NCBI RefSeq assembly: GCF_002744175.1
Contig: NZ_NKHF01000008.1
Location: forward strand, 62,001 to 126,000
Direction of reading: 5' to 3'
Length of the DNA stretch: 64,000 nucleotides
From: Pseudoalteromonas piscicida
GTDB lineage: Bacteria > Pseudomonadota > Gammaproteobacteria > Enterobacterales > Alteromonadaceae
The position numbers were made by a program, and so were the translations under genes. Positions 8,623-17,691 of this stretch are shown piece after piece. Position 1 is the first letter of the stretch. Every line of letters starts with the position of its first letter. Below the pieces are notes generated by a model. The model did not search any database. It was not told where the DNA came from and worked only from the letters and a program-made list of their open reading frames with translations.

Positions 8623-9886
8623 TGTCACCTGCCGAAGTTTGTGGAAGTTCTAGTGCCAATTTTTCGATAAATTCGGTTTTCAAATCATCCGTCACTTTTT
8701 TAACATCAGTATGCAGTTGAGTAACGTTCTCAGGTGAAGCTGCAAGTTCAGCCTGCAAGCTGCCATTCATCGCTAATAAGGTCGCTTCAGCCTCTGCAAG
8801 CCCTGCAAGCATTCTCGCTTTTACCTCAGCACCTTCTTCAGCATCAAGAAAATCATCAAAGCCAAGCGTATTGTCGGTATCTTGACCAGTACCGGTGAAG
8901 ATATTTCTAAACGCACGGATGTTTGCTAGTAGGTTTTCTTTTGAATGTTCAGCTATTGGTGATTCAACCGCTTCAGGACAAGCATCTAAACCACAAGCAT
9001 TGGGAAAACCTAAGCCAAGTGGCGTTGCAACTTTGCCATCTTTCAGCTCTTCAGTCATATAGAATAAAGCTTTTGATATTTCGTTTAACGCGAGGTGAGG
9101 TGTGTCAAACACTGAGCCCGGCTGACCGGCATTTACAAGTTTTGCCGCATAACCATCGCTACCACTCCATTGGGTTAGCAATGTGTTGCTGTGTGCTTCA
9201 ATGTCTTTTGCTACCTCTACTGCAAACTCACAACGAGCGATAACTCTTTCTTGGGTAGGACGACTGTTCCAAGGTGCCAGTGCGTCATTTACCGATGAAC
9301 AGTTGTGGTCTAGGTTGGTGCTAAACAGCAAATGCTCCAGCGCTGTTAAGCCCTTACGATTTGCCGTACGCTGGGTAATATCATATGGATTACTAGCATT
9401 ACCATTGATCACACCGTCCTCAAAATACACAACATCCAAGTCAATATCACACAGAGAGCCAGTTGCAGGCCACATATATATATTGTTTTTTAGCTCTTTG
9501 CTGTTCGCCGTGAGCGGCCCCATTTGCATCAGCTCTACATACTGCCACCCCATCATGGCAGCGCGCCAGCTGGCTTGTGCGTTTTGCTTTAAGGATGAAG
9601 CATTTTCAGCTGCGGCCTTTTCGCCGTCACAATAAGTAGTGATTTCCAACTGCTGCGTCATAGCTAACTCATTAAACTGAGTAATTGCTGGCGTCAGCAC
9701 GTTATTCACTAAGTTGGCAACTAATGCTGCCTCATCAAATTGCGTAGGGATAGTTGGGTTATCAGTTCCAGAATTATCGTTGTCTTTTACACCCGGCCCT
9801 TGACTGCTTGACGTACTCTCTCCGCAGCCCGACAACACTAAGGCAACTGCAACGGCTGCAGCACTTAAACGTTTAGATACTTTCAT
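8615..9886 (-). CDS. Imelysin-like (peptidase M75 family) lipoprotein
   Basis: The 423-residue protein has a lipoprotein signal (VALVLSGC, Cys at about residue 21) and a low-complexity Ser/Asp/Asn linker, then an imelysin-like all-helical domain. The segment RKGLTALEHLLFS matches the position of the family's conserved signature around GxHxxE, with variation. Imelysin proteins (IrpA, EfeM/EfeO relatives) are iron-regulated periplasmic or surface proteins thought to bind metal or help uptake; peptidase activity is doubtful for most. The end overlaps the TonB receptor start. Upstream lies the DUF4856 gene, separated by a terminator-like hairpin. Confidence 0.85.
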   Translation of the reverse strand: MKVSKRLSAAAVAVALVLSGCGESTSSSQGPGVKDNDNSGTDNPTIPTQFDEAALVANLVNNVLTPAITQFNELAMTQQLEITTYCDGEKAAAENASSLKQNAQASWRAAMMGWQYVELMQMGPLTANSKELKNNIYMWPATGSLCDIDLDVVYFEDGVINGNASNPYDITQRTANRKGLTALEHLLFSTNLDHNCSSVNDALAPWNSRPTQERVIARCEFAVEVAKDIEAHSNTLLTQWSGSDGYAAKLVNAGQPGSVFDTPHLALNEISKALFYMTEELKDGKVATPLGLGFPNACGLDACPEAVESPIAEHSKENLLANIRAFRNIFTGTGQDTDNTLGFDDFLDAEEGAEVKARMLAGLAEAEATLLAMNGSLQAELAASPENVTQLHTDVKKVTDDLKTEFIEKLALELPQTSAGDND

Positions 9887-9913
9887 TAGAATTCTCTATG
9901 TTCTTTATACAAC

Positions 9914-9945
9914 AAAAGGTTAGCGGATATCTCGGCTAACCTTTT
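9914..9945 (-). terminator. Terminator-like hairpin inside the iron-linked operon
   Basis: A perfect 11-bp stem (AAAAGGTTAGC with GCTAACCTTTT) and 10-base loop lie between the DUF4856 stop and the imelysin start. On the minus strand it ends in TTTT then GTTGT. It may attenuate transcription into the downstream genes. Confidence 0.65.
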
Positions 9946-9968
9946 AACGTTATAAATGAAAATTTAGA

Positions 9969-11786
9969 TTACCAGTTGGCAACATTCTCAGCATCAAAAC
10001 CATAGGCACCAGCAATGATCTCACGTGCTTTCAACAAATCAGCCTTATAATCTGCTACTTTGTCAGCTGCAAGCTCAGGCTTATCACCCATTAGATTATG
10101 GATTTCAGCGAAGTCAGCTTCTTCTACTGGAGAATGCGGATTAAACTGGAAGTTTAACGCGAAGCCTTTCATCTCAGACCAATGTTTAGCTACGGTATAA
10201 AATTGCTCAGCAGTAAAGTCACCTGATGCGATATCGTCTAAATCTCCAGCATCATCAGAGATTGTATCATTGATGTAGTGAACCACTGTCGCTGCTATTG
10301 ATTTTTCCCAAGCCAGCAAAGCTTGATTACGTAACGCTTCTAAACGCGCTTTGTCTTCATCAGACCACTGAGCACCATAGCTGCCAATATTCGCTTGAAT
10401 AAGTTTTCGCGCTTCAATAAATGCCAATTGTGCTTGAGCTGTAAAATCTGTTGGGTTAGCGCTAGACACTGTGCCAAGGTCACGTTTTGCTGCATTGGTT
10501 GAGTTGCCAAAGTTAAATTCAGACAGTAGGTCAATTTTGCCATCGCCATCTAAATCATGGTATCCCTCAGCATACGCCTCACGTCCACCTTTACCTGCAA
10601 TCTCTTGATCCGTGTAATCTAGATAATCAACTGCGGCACCAAAGTAGCCATAGCCTTCGTCAAATTTATGTTCTAAATCGGTATAGCTGCCGCCTGAATT
10701 TGTGTTATCTGCATAAGGCTTGCCTTCATCATTAACACCAAACAGCATTTTATCATCAAGATAATCATCCGCAGCCTGCGACAATGATACCGCACCGTTT
10801 AAGTGCTTTTGTACTAGCTGAACAAGATCTAGGCCTTCAGGAGTGACATAGAAGTTGTTCAGGGTTACTGATGTGCCATTATGCTCAGCTTTAATTGTAG
10901 CACCACTTTCAATCTGCTTAAGTTGACCCTCAAGCAAATCTAAATAATGTAATACTAAGCCTTCTGGGGTCTTTGCTTGAGTGCCAAAGTCAGTCCACCC
11001 AACCATAACCCCCTCTTCTTCCCACGCTTTATGCATATGAGAAGTATCACGACCGGCGATTTTACCGCCTTCACCCATCACTTTTTTCAGGGTATTAGAA
11101 ATCTCACCTAGAGTGGTTTGCTTAGCACCAGCTTGGTCTGCAAAAGCGAGCTTTTCATCAAGTACAACCGCATCTGTTGGCATTAAAAACGCTTTAATTT
11201 CAGCGATTGTTTCTTCTGGTGTATTTTGCAGCTCACCTTTGAGCTGACCCATTAGTCCTTTTACATGAACCATCGCTGCGTGACGCGCGATTTGGCCCGA
11301 ATAAGACACAGAGGGTTCACCTTGCGTATTGTTGAAAGCATAACGGTTTACACCCGCTTTGTTTTCTTCAGCAATTGGCTGTACTGTGATGTTAGTTTCA
11401 ACTTCAGTTTTTTCACCTTGGCTGTCTGTCGCAGTAATGGTTACCGCAATTTTTCCGCCTTCGATTTGTTCGAAGTTTAGTGCGTTTGCACCTTTAAGCT
11501 TTACCGCACCATCAACTATCTCAAAACGCTCATCTGAGATTGTCAGTGTCAGTGCACCTACTTCATCGCTATCGTCTGAGAAAGAGATATTTGCAACCGT
11601 AGCACCAAGCGTATCTTCAGAGACAGCAGCGCCCTCTGCAGTGATAGTTGGTGCTACGTTAGCAGCAGGAGTTGTAGTGTTATTATCATCGTTGTCGTTT
11701 GAGCTACCACCTGAGCCACCACATGCAGTGAGACCTAGCGTTGCAGCAAGAATAGCAGTCGTTAACAGAGACTTTTTAAGTGCCAT
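9969..11786 (-). CDS. DUF4856 domain lipoprotein with cadherin-like N-terminal domain
   Basis: The 605-residue precursor has a lipobox (LGLTAC, Cys at residue 22), a Gly/Ser/Asp/Asn-rich linker, and a cadherin-like domain (about residues 45-136, ending VTITATDSQGEKTEVETNITV). A long domain with the features of DUF4856 follows. Residues 411-420 (DLDGDGKIDL) match an EF-hand/dockerin-type calcium loop. The function is not established. DUF4856 genes are found with imelysin and TonB receptor genes, as here, so a surface role in iron capture is inferred. It is the first gene of the operon, with an SD (AAAGGAAC) upstream and a sigma-70 promoter overlapped by a Fur-box-like palindrome. Confidence 0.82.
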   Translation of the reverse strand: MALKKSLLTTAILAATLGLTACGGSGGSSNDNDDNNTTTPAANVAPTITAEGAAVSEDTLGATVANISFSDDSDEVGALTLTISDERFEIVDGAVKLKGANALNFEQIEGGKIAVTITATDSQGEKTEVETNITVQPIAEENKAGVNRYAFNNTQGEPSVSYSGQIARHAAMVHVKGLMGQLKGELQNTPEETIAEIKAFLMPTDAVVLDEKLAFADQAGAKQTTLGEISNTLKKVMGEGGKIAGRDTSHMHKAWEEEGVMVGWTDFGTQAKTPEGLVLHYLDLLEGQLKQIESGATIKAEHNGTSVTLNNFYVTPEGLDLVQLVQKHLNGAVSLSQAADDYLDDKMLFGVNDEGKPYADNTNSGGSYTDLEHKFDEGYGYFGAAVDYLDYTDQEIAGKGGREAYAEGYHDLDGDGKIDLLSEFNFGNSTNAAKRDLGTVSSANPTDFTAQAQLAFIEARKLIQANIGSYGAQWSDEDKARLEALRNQALLAWEKSIAATVVHYINDTISDDAGDLDDIASGDFTAEQFYTVAKHWSEMKGFALNFQFNPHSPVEEADFAEIHNLMGDKPELAADKVADYKADLLKAREIIAGAYGFDAENVANW

Positions 11787-11838
11787 TGAATTGTTCCTTT
11801 GAGACTAATTATGTTTATATTTTCATAACTAGGCGTAA

Positions 11839-11866
11839 AGTATACACACACCTAAATAGCAATCAA
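11839..11866 (-). promoter_or_regulatory. Sigma-70 type promoter of the DUF4856 operon
   Basis: Reading the minus strand, TTGATT (11861-11866) and TATACT (11839-11844) are separated by 16 bases. The -10 box lies about 52 bases before the DUF4856 ATG. The -35 box falls inside the Fur-box-like palindrome. Confidence 0.6.
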
Positions 11867-11876
11867 TATTATTTGC
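11859..11876 (-). promoter_or_regulatory. Fur-box-like operator
   Basis: GCAAATAATATTGATTGC on the minus strand is an imperfect inverted repeat (GCAAATAAT against GCAATCAAT) resembling Fur sites of gammaproteobacteria. It covers the -35 box of the iron-linked operon, a position suited to repression when iron is plentiful. The match is moderate. Confidence 0.5.
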
Positions 11877-11975
11877 ATTGTATAAATAACAATTTTTATA
11901 AAAATGCTACCTAAAAGACGAGGTACAAGATAGGAACGATGGACAGGTGAACTTTAAATAACCATTTTAAAACAA

Positions 11976-12007
11976 AGACATAAACTCATACACTTGAGTT
12001 TATGTCT
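11976..12007 (-). terminator. Terminator of the orphan response regulator gene
   Basis: A perfect 13-bp stem (AGACATAAACTCA with TGAGTTTATGTCT) and 6-base loop are followed on the minus strand by TTGTTTT. It lies about 90 bases after the regulator stop. The rest of the 11787-12096 gap holds only this hairpin and the operon promoter described separately. Confidence 0.8.
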
Positions 12008-12096
12008 ATAATAAAAACGAGCTTGCAACAAATTTAACCGAATCGAACATTCGATAAATTCGAAGCATCTTTTGCGCTAAATCAAATGATTATTTG

Positions 12097-12792
12097 TTAA
12101 TTCCAAACATCTGTTACAAACAAATAACCTTGACGCCAAATTGTTTTAATCTTTTCGGGACGACTTGGATTGTCGTGGAGCTTTTTCCTAAGACGTGAAA
12201 TACGTACATCTATTGTACGGGTATCTGGTCGGTAGTATTTACCAAGAATTTGCTCATAAACAAACTCTCGTTTCACTACTTTGCCACCGTTACTGGCAAG
12301 TAACCATAGTAATTCAAACTCATGGGTAGTCAGGTCGATACGCTCTTGCCCGTAACTGACACGCCTAGTGTTTTTATCAATATGAAGTTGACCAAACGTG
12401 AGTTGATCAGGCTCTTCATCAAACTGAGAATTAGCAGCTTGCCTTCTCAATAAAGCATCAAGCCTCGCTCGCCACAGTCTAGGCTTGGCATCTTTAGAGA
12501 TAACTTCATCAGCGCCAAGCTCTAAAAATAAGCTGTGAACATCTTCGTCATCGCTGTCTAGGCTAACGATCACAGGGGCCTTAAATCTTTGTCTGAATTG
12601 GCTGATTGAATCACAGGTAGGCACCGATGCGATGGCTTGATCCAACACGATACCGTTAATAGATTTTCCAGAAAAACCGTTCAATTGACCTAATTCTCTC
12701 AACAACTCAACAGTATAACCTTGCTCTTCAAGCATTTTCTGTTGCGATGTCAATATATTGTTATTGCTTTGTGCAACCAAGATAGTGGACAC
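12097..12792 (-). CDS. OmpR-family response regulator with degenerate receiver
   Basis: This 231-residue protein has a receiver-like domain (1-115) and a winged-helix DNA-binding domain (about 130-230, with LTTHEFELLWLLASNGG and TIDVRISRLRKKL). The expected phospho-acceptor is present (Asp51 in GIVLDQ), as are the Ser/Thr and Lys positions (VSLDS and VISKDAK). However, the acidic pair that binds Mg2+ is missing: the first strand reads ILVAQSNNN instead of a D-D motif. Normal phosphorylation is therefore doubtful. No sensor kinase gene is adjacent, so it is an orphan. It is followed by a 13-bp terminator and lies tail-ward of ilvY on the same strand. Confidence 0.87.
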   Translation of the reverse strand: MSTILVAQSNNNILTSQQKMLEEQGYTVELLRELGQLNGFSGKSINGIVLDQAIASVPTCDSISQFRQRFKAPVIVSLDSDDEDVHSLFLELGADEVISKDAKPRLWRARLDALLRRQAANSQFDEEPDQLTFGQLHIDKNTRRVSYGQERIDLTTHEFELLWLLASNGGKVVKREFVYEQILGKYYRPDTRTIDVRISRLRKKLHDNPSRPEKIKTIWRQGYLFVTDVWN

Positions 12793-12855
12793 GGACGCAC
12801 CTCATTCATTCAACGTGGATGGACACAGTGTAGTCACGCAACCTGAATGGATGCT

Positions 12856-13749
12856 TTACAACTTAAATAATCCTTTTGCCGTATCCCAAAGTGCTTTAAC
12901 AACTGGGTCATATAATCGTTTATTCTTAGTTACAAGTCCGATCTCAATTTCATCTGATCGCAACTGTAGAAGCTGTACTTGGTTTTTAAACGGACTTTGA
13001 CTGATAACAATTTCAGGCACACATGCAATGCCAAACCCTAAACTCGCGAGCGCAACCATAGCTTCATGGCCAGAAACATGGGCATAAACTTTAGGTGAAA
13101 AGTTGTGTTTTTTGCAAAAATAATCAATACGATCTTTTAACACACCTTGTTCTGGCATAATAAACGAAAGGCTTTGCCAAGGCATTTCACCCTGACTGTG
13201 TTCATCAATAACCGTTTTCAGTGGACAGTCCATGGTCGGCCCGATAAAAACCAATCTAGAACGCCCAATCGGTAAATATTCTATGCCACTGGGGAGGTGC
13301 TTGGGTTTCACCGCAACCGCAACATCTTCCTTACTACTGGCCACTTCAGCTATAGAGTGTGCAGGGTCTCCTGTGATTAAATTCAATTCAACTTGAGGGT
13401 ACTGATGACGAAACTTAGCAAACAGATCATAGATAAAGCTATACGTTGCCGTAACTGAACAAAATAAACTTAACTCACCAGTCAGGGGCTTATCGTCGTC
13501 TAAACATTCCGTTTTAAATTGCCGCCAGTTAGCCAACGTCGATTGGGCATAGTGGACAAACGCCTTTCCCTGCTGAGTGAGCTCAACTGTTCGGTTGTCG
13601 CGAAGAAACAATGCTGCGCCAACTTCTTCTTCTAATTGCTTGATCTGACGGCTCAGCGTTGGGGGGCTAACATAACAGCGCTCACTTGCCCGAGAAAAAT
13701 GTAATGTATCAGCAAGCGCCAAAAAATATTTCAGTTGTTTATGATTCAT
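12856..13749 (-). CDS. ilvY: LysR-family activator of ilvC, IlvY
   Basis: This 297-residue LysR-type regulator has an N-terminal helix-turn-helix ([20 protein letters not shown], then [20 protein letters not shown]) and a C-terminal co-inducer domain. Identity as IlvY follows from sequence character and the classic divergent arrangement with ilvC. In enterobacteria IlvY binds acetolactate or acetohydroxybutyrate and activates ilvC. I chose the ATG at 13749 because the protein family begins MNHKQLKYF or similar; the six-residue upstream extension is unlikely. The 114-bp gap to ilvC contains TTG-N13-CAA type half-sites that could be the operator. Confidence 0.9.
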   Translation of the reverse strand: MNHKQLKYFLALADTLHFSRASERCYVSPPTLSRQIKQLEEEVGAALFLRDNRTVELTQQGKAFVHYAQSTLANWRQFKTECLDDDKPLTGELSLFCSVTATYSFIYDLFAKFRHQYPQVELNLITGDPAHSIAEVASSKEDVAVAVKPKHLPSGIEYLPIGRSRLVFIGPTMDCPLKTVIDEHSQGEMPWQSLSFIMPEQGVLKDRIDYFCKKHNFSPKVYAHVSGHEAMVALASLGFGIACVPEIVISQSPFKNQVQLLQLRSDEIEIGLVTKNKRLYDPVVKALWDTAKGLFKL

Positions 13750-13770
13750 AGACTCATAACGTTTCATCTT

Positions 13771-13807
13771 TTGAAATACTATAGTGCAAATATATCATTT
13801 TACGCAA
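13771..13807 (+). promoter_or_regulatory. Candidate IlvY operator region between ilvY and ilvC
   Basis: TTGAAATACTATAGTGCAA (13771-13789) is a TTG/CAA inverted pair. A second loose pair, TGCAAA to TACGCAA, spans 13785-13807. LysR regulators bind such T-N11-A type sites near divergent promoters. The assignment is by position and symmetry only. Confidence 0.4.
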
Positions 13808-13863
13808 TCAAAAGTTCGCCCTACTCTGACATCAATCTATTTCTACTTGGATCAGGAAATATC

Positions 13864-15336
13864 ATGTCGAATTACTTTAATACTTTATCTTTACGTGAGC
13901 AATTGGCTCAACTTTCTCAATGTGAATTCATGGACCCAAAAGAATTCGAACAAGGTGTCGACGTTCTGATTGGTAAAAAGCTCGTTATTGTTGGCTGTGG
14001 AGCACAGGGCTTGAATCAAGGTTTAAATTTACGCGACTCAGGCCTAAACGTAAGTTACGCTCTACGCGCTTCGGCAATCGAAGAAAAGCGCCAGTCATTT
14101 TTGAATGCATCAGAAAATGGCTTTATTGTTGGCACTTACGAAGAACTTATTCCAGATGCAGATCTGGTCCTGAACCTCACTCCAGACAAACAACATAGCT
14201 CGGTTGTTAATGCGGTAATGCCACTAATGAAAAAAGGCGCCACCCTTGCCTACTCTCACGGATTTAATATCGTCGAAGAAGGCATGCAAGTGCGTGAAGA
14301 TATTACCGTGATTATGGTTGCGCCAAAATGTCCAGGCACCGAAGTTCGGGAAGAATACAAGCGCGGCTTTGGTGTACCAACATTAATAGCGGTACATCCT
14401 GAAAACGACCCTGAAGGTAAAGGTCTAGCACAAGCCAAAGCTTATGCTGCTGGCACAGGTGGTCATCGTGCAGGTGTACTTAACTCTTCATTTATTGCAG
14501 AAGTAAAGTCAGACTTAATGGGCGAACAAACCATCTTGTGTGGCATGCTACAAACTGGTTCACTGTTGTGTTTTGATAAAATGGTAGAAGAAGGCATCGA
14601 ACCTGGATATGCCTCAAAGTTGGTTCAATATGGCTGGGAAATCATCACCGAAGCATTAAAGCACGGTGGTATCACCAACATGATGGATAGACTGTCTAAC
14701 CCTGCAAAAGTGCGAGCATTTGAACTAAGTGAGCAGCTTAAAGACATTATGCGTCCGCTCTATAATAAGCATATGGATGATATCATCAGCGGAGCGTTTT
14801 CTGAGGGCATGATGGCCGACTGGGCAGAAAATGACGATAAGCTACTTACTTGGCGTGCCGAAACCGCACAAACAGCATTTGAAAAGCAAGCGAATACTGA
14901 TGAAGAGATCTCAGAACAAACCTTCTTTGATCAAGGGATCCTCATGGTTGCTATGGTTAAAGCTGGGGTCGAGCTTGCATTTGAGACCATGACTGCGGCA
15001 GGCATTATCGATGAGTCGGCCTACTATGAGTCGCTTCATGAAACGCCACTTATAGCAAATACCATAGCGCGTAAGAAGTTGTTCGAAATGAACCGTACTA
15101 TTTCTGATACCGCTGAATATGGCTGCTATTTATATAATCATGCGTGCTTACCGTTATTAAAGCCATTTATGACATCGATCACTAAAAGTGAAATTGGTCA
15201 AGGCTTATCAAATAACGACAACTACGTAGATAACCAAAAGCTGATTGCTGTTAACCGTGCGATCCGCAATCACCCGGTAGAAAAAATCGGTGAAACATTA
15301 CGCGGCTATATGTCAGACATGAAAAAGATTGTTTAA
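13864..15336 (+). CDS. ilvC: Ketol-acid reductoisomerase, class II
   Basis: The 490-residue enzyme matches the long (class II) IlvC of E. coli almost throughout. It has [15 protein letters not shown] at the start, the NADPH-binding [20 protein letters not shown] (about residues 39-58), and duplicated knotted domains with [21 protein letters not shown] and [10 protein letters not shown]. It converts 2-acetolactate or acetohydroxybutyrate to the dihydroxy acids of valine, leucine and isoleucine synthesis in the cytoplasm. The ATG at 13864 has AGGA 7 bases upstream and aligns with E. coli. It is divergent from its likely activator ilvY and followed by a terminator. No other ilv gene is adjacent. 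Confidence 0.98.
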   Translation: MSNYFNTLSLREQLAQLSQCEFMDPKEFEQGVDVLIGKKLVIVGCGAQGLNQGLNLRDSGLNVSYALRASAIEEKRQSFLNASENGFIVGTYEELIPDADLVLNLTPDKQHSSVVNAVMPLMKKGATLAYSHGFNIVEEGMQVREDITVIMVAPKCPGTEVREEYKRGFGVPTLIAVHPENDPEGKGLAQAKAYAAGTGGHRAGVLNSSFIAEVKSDLMGEQTILCGMLQTGSLLCFDKMVEEGIEPGYASKLVQYGWEIITEALKHGGITNMMDRLSNPAKVRAFELSEQLKDIMRPLYNKHMDDIISGAFSEGMMADWAENDDKLLTWRAETAQTAFEKQANTDEEISEQTFFDQGILMVAMVKAGVELAFETMTAAGIIDESAYYESLHETPLIANTIARKKLFEMNRTISDTAEYGCYLYNHACLPLLKPFMTSITKSEIGQGLSNNDNYVDNQKLIAVNRAIRNHPVEKIGETLRGYMSDMKKIV

Positions 15337-15390
15337 GTCGATTGTAAGTTTGCAGTCGACAAAAATATAAAAGTTCGCTTGTTAGTAACC

Positions 15391-15425
15391 AAGGCCACCT
15401 TCGCTCCCTGAGAACGTGGCCTTTT
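15391..15425 (+). terminator. Terminator after ilvC
   Basis: AAGGCCAC pairs with GTGGCCTT around a 17-base loop and runs into TTTT. A smaller imperfect hairpin (15337-15360, GTCGATTG with CAGTCGAC) precedes it. Confidence 0.65.
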
Positions 15426-15605
15426 ATCCCCATTTTCTCAACATTAATACTCACTCCACTCATCTCAAGTTAACACTAAATTCTGATATTAACTTTTTCT
15501 TATAATCAAAAATTATTTTTTCATTACGGGTATTGTTACTTGTTCCGAGCTGGTTATTTACTATGCTAGAATAGTCGGTTCCACGGGATTACACACACAT
15601 ATCTA

Positions 15606-17507
15606 ATGCAAAACACAGGCTTAACAATTACACAAAGAATTACCCTTTTGGGTAGTATCATTGCGATAGCTGTCGCTTGTTTAATCGGGTTTACCTCGCT
15701 TTACAGCGCCAAAACACTGATTAATGAACGCATGATGCAATCTGAATTACCTAGTAAAATAGAGAACATCAACCAATCATTAAGCAAGCAGATTGACACG
15801 CTCAAGAATGCAGCACAACAGCTCTCTAGTAACTTGATGCTGACACAAAGTGCTGAACAAAATACACTAGATGAACAACTACTGGTTAATGAGCTGAAAC
15901 GAATAGCCAACCAGTATGATCTCGTCACTGCTTCGTGGGCAAACCGCAAAACCAACCAGTACTGGAATCAAAATGGCTTTTTGCGAGTGCTAAATAAAGA
16001 GCAGGATGGCTGGTTCTTTGGCTTTACTAATAGTGGTTCTGCCTACTCGATTAGTATCTATCAAGAAGCGCCTGGCGATGTGAAGATGTTTGTTAACCAC
16101 CAGCAGTTACATGGTGTTGGTTTAGCAGGACTGGCGAAAAGTATTGACGACATGCAAGCCATGCTTGCCAATATGAAAATCGAGCAAACCGGGTTTGTCT
16201 TTGTCATTAACCGCCAAGGTACTGTGCAATTACACCCAGACGCCAGTAAAGTCGCCCGCTCTTCTATTAGCGACTTTTACGGTCAACACAGTCAAGATTT
16301 CTCATCAGCACGCCGTTTCGTGGTAAAAGAGCTGGAAGTGAATGGCGAAACCAACTTAGTGGCGGCTAGCCCCATTCCTAACACTGATTTATTGGTTATC
16401 GCTCAAGTACCTACAAGCGAAATAAATAGCGGGATCACAACACTGCAATGGCAAATTATTGGCTTTGCGTTGCTCATTGCTTTAGTGGCAAGTTTTTGCA
16501 GTATGTTACTTGCAAGAAACCTCAGCGCACCACTTAAAAAAATGGCCGACCTATTTGAGCAGCTTGGTAGCGGTGACGCTAAGCTTAACTATCGTTTACC
16601 CGACTCAGGCCAGCCTGAACTACAAGCACTTGCCGGTGGATTTAATCAATTTATAACCAAGATTGAAACCGCGATCCGTATGGTTGCGGAAGAGAGCCGC
16701 TCCATTCGTGTAACCAGTGAAGCAGTATTTAAGCAAAGCCAGCAAAATTCTCAGTCACTGGATGAGCAAAAGTCTCAAACCATGTCCGTCGCAGCAGCAA
16801 TTAACGAAATGGGCGCGACCGTTCACGAAATTGCAAGCAGTGCAACCAACACCGCCAAATTAACGGAAGAGAGCAAAGCCTCCACCAAACGCAGCAGACA
16901 AGGTGTCCAAGAAAGCCAAGAAACGCTGCATTTACTCGCCGGAGATATCGATAGCATGGCGGAGCAAATCGCTACGCTTGCCCAAAAAACCCAGTCGATC
17001 GCTAACATCGTCGATGTGATCAGGGGCATTTCTGAACAAACCAATTTACTCGCGCTCAATGCTGCTATCGAATCTGCTCGCGCTGGTGAGCATGGTCGAG
17101 GGTTTGCGGTTGTTGCTGACGAAGTTAGAGCCTTGGCAAGTAGAACGTCGCAGTCTACGGATGAAATTCAGGCTACGATCTCTGAATTAACTCAGGTTTC
17201 AGATACGGTTGTTAATCAGATCCAGCAATCAAGCACGCAAGCAGAGCAAAGCGTGCAAACCATGCAATCTTCTGTAGAGTTGATGTTGGAGATCTCAGAA
17301 ACTGCGAATCAAATTAATGATATGACCGCACTTATCGCAACCGCAACGGAAGAGCAAAGCAATGTGGTGGCTGATGTTGGCCGTAATATCGAGCAAATCA
17401 GTGAAATTAGCGACGCCGTAATGAACGAACAGCTAGATACCGAACAAGCCATTCAACGTCTAGCAGCATCCGCAAAAACACTCGATGACCTAGTAGCGAG
17501 CTTTTAG
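15606..17507 (+). CDS. Methyl-accepting chemotaxis protein with dCache-type sensor
   Basis: This 633-residue chemoreceptor has TM1 (about 12-35), a periplasmic ligand domain of about 240 residues whose membrane-distal and proximal parts suggest a double-Cache fold, TM2 (about 280-302), a HAMP domain (about 303-355), and a long cytoplasmic coiled-coil. The signalling hairpin is intact ([33 protein letters not shown]), which would contact CheA and CheW. The ligand is unknown. No clear Shine-Dalgarno precedes the ATG (ACACACATATCTA), so translation may be weak or start elsewhere. It is a single-gene unit, far from the che locus. Confidence 0.93.
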   Translation: MQNTGLTITQRITLLGSIIAIAVACLIGFTSLYSAKTLINERMMQSELPSKIENINQSLSKQIDTLKNAAQQLSSNLMLTQSAEQNTLDEQLLVNELKRIANQYDLVTASWANRKTNQYWNQNGFLRVLNKEQDGWFFGFTNSGSAYSISIYQEAPGDVKMFVNHQQLHGVGLAGLAKSIDDMQAMLANMKIEQTGFVFVINRQGTVQLHPDASKVARSSISDFYGQHSQDFSSARRFVVKELEVNGETNLVAASPIPNTDLLVIAQVPTSEINSGITTLQWQIIGFALLIALVASFCSMLLARNLSAPLKKMADLFEQLGSGDAKLNYRLPDSGQPELQALAGGFNQFITKIETAIRMVAEESRSIRVTSEAVFKQSQQNSQSLDEQKSQTMSVAAAINEMGATVHEIASSATNTAKLTEESKASTKRSRQGVQESQETLHLLAGDIDSMAEQIATLAQKTQSIANIVDVIRGISEQTNLLALNAAIESARAGEHGRGFAVVADEVRALASRTSQSTDEIQATISELTQVSDTVVNQIQQSSTQAEQSVQTMQSSVELMLEISETANQINDMTALIATATEEQSNVVADVGRNIEQISEISDAVMNEQLDTEQAIQRLAASAKTLDDLVASF

Positions 17508-17524
17508 CTCCAGCTAACATACTC

Positions 17525-17560
17525 AAGCCTGCACCTCAGCGTGTGGGCTTTTCTTTCTTT
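17525..17560 (+). terminator. Terminator after the chemoreceptor gene
   Basis: An interrupted stem (AAGCC..CAC with GTG..GGCTT) is followed by a T-rich tail TTCTTTCTTT. It starts 18 bases after the stop. Confidence 0.6.
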
Positions 17561-17691
17561 GACCACCTTTACTGTTACATGCAGTAACAAATACCCCCGC
17601 GCAAAAACATCGCTTTTGATCTAAATTTATATAATAGGTAATACTGGCAATACAGCAAAGCCAAAGTTCGCAAACCCTGTTTGGAGGTGGT

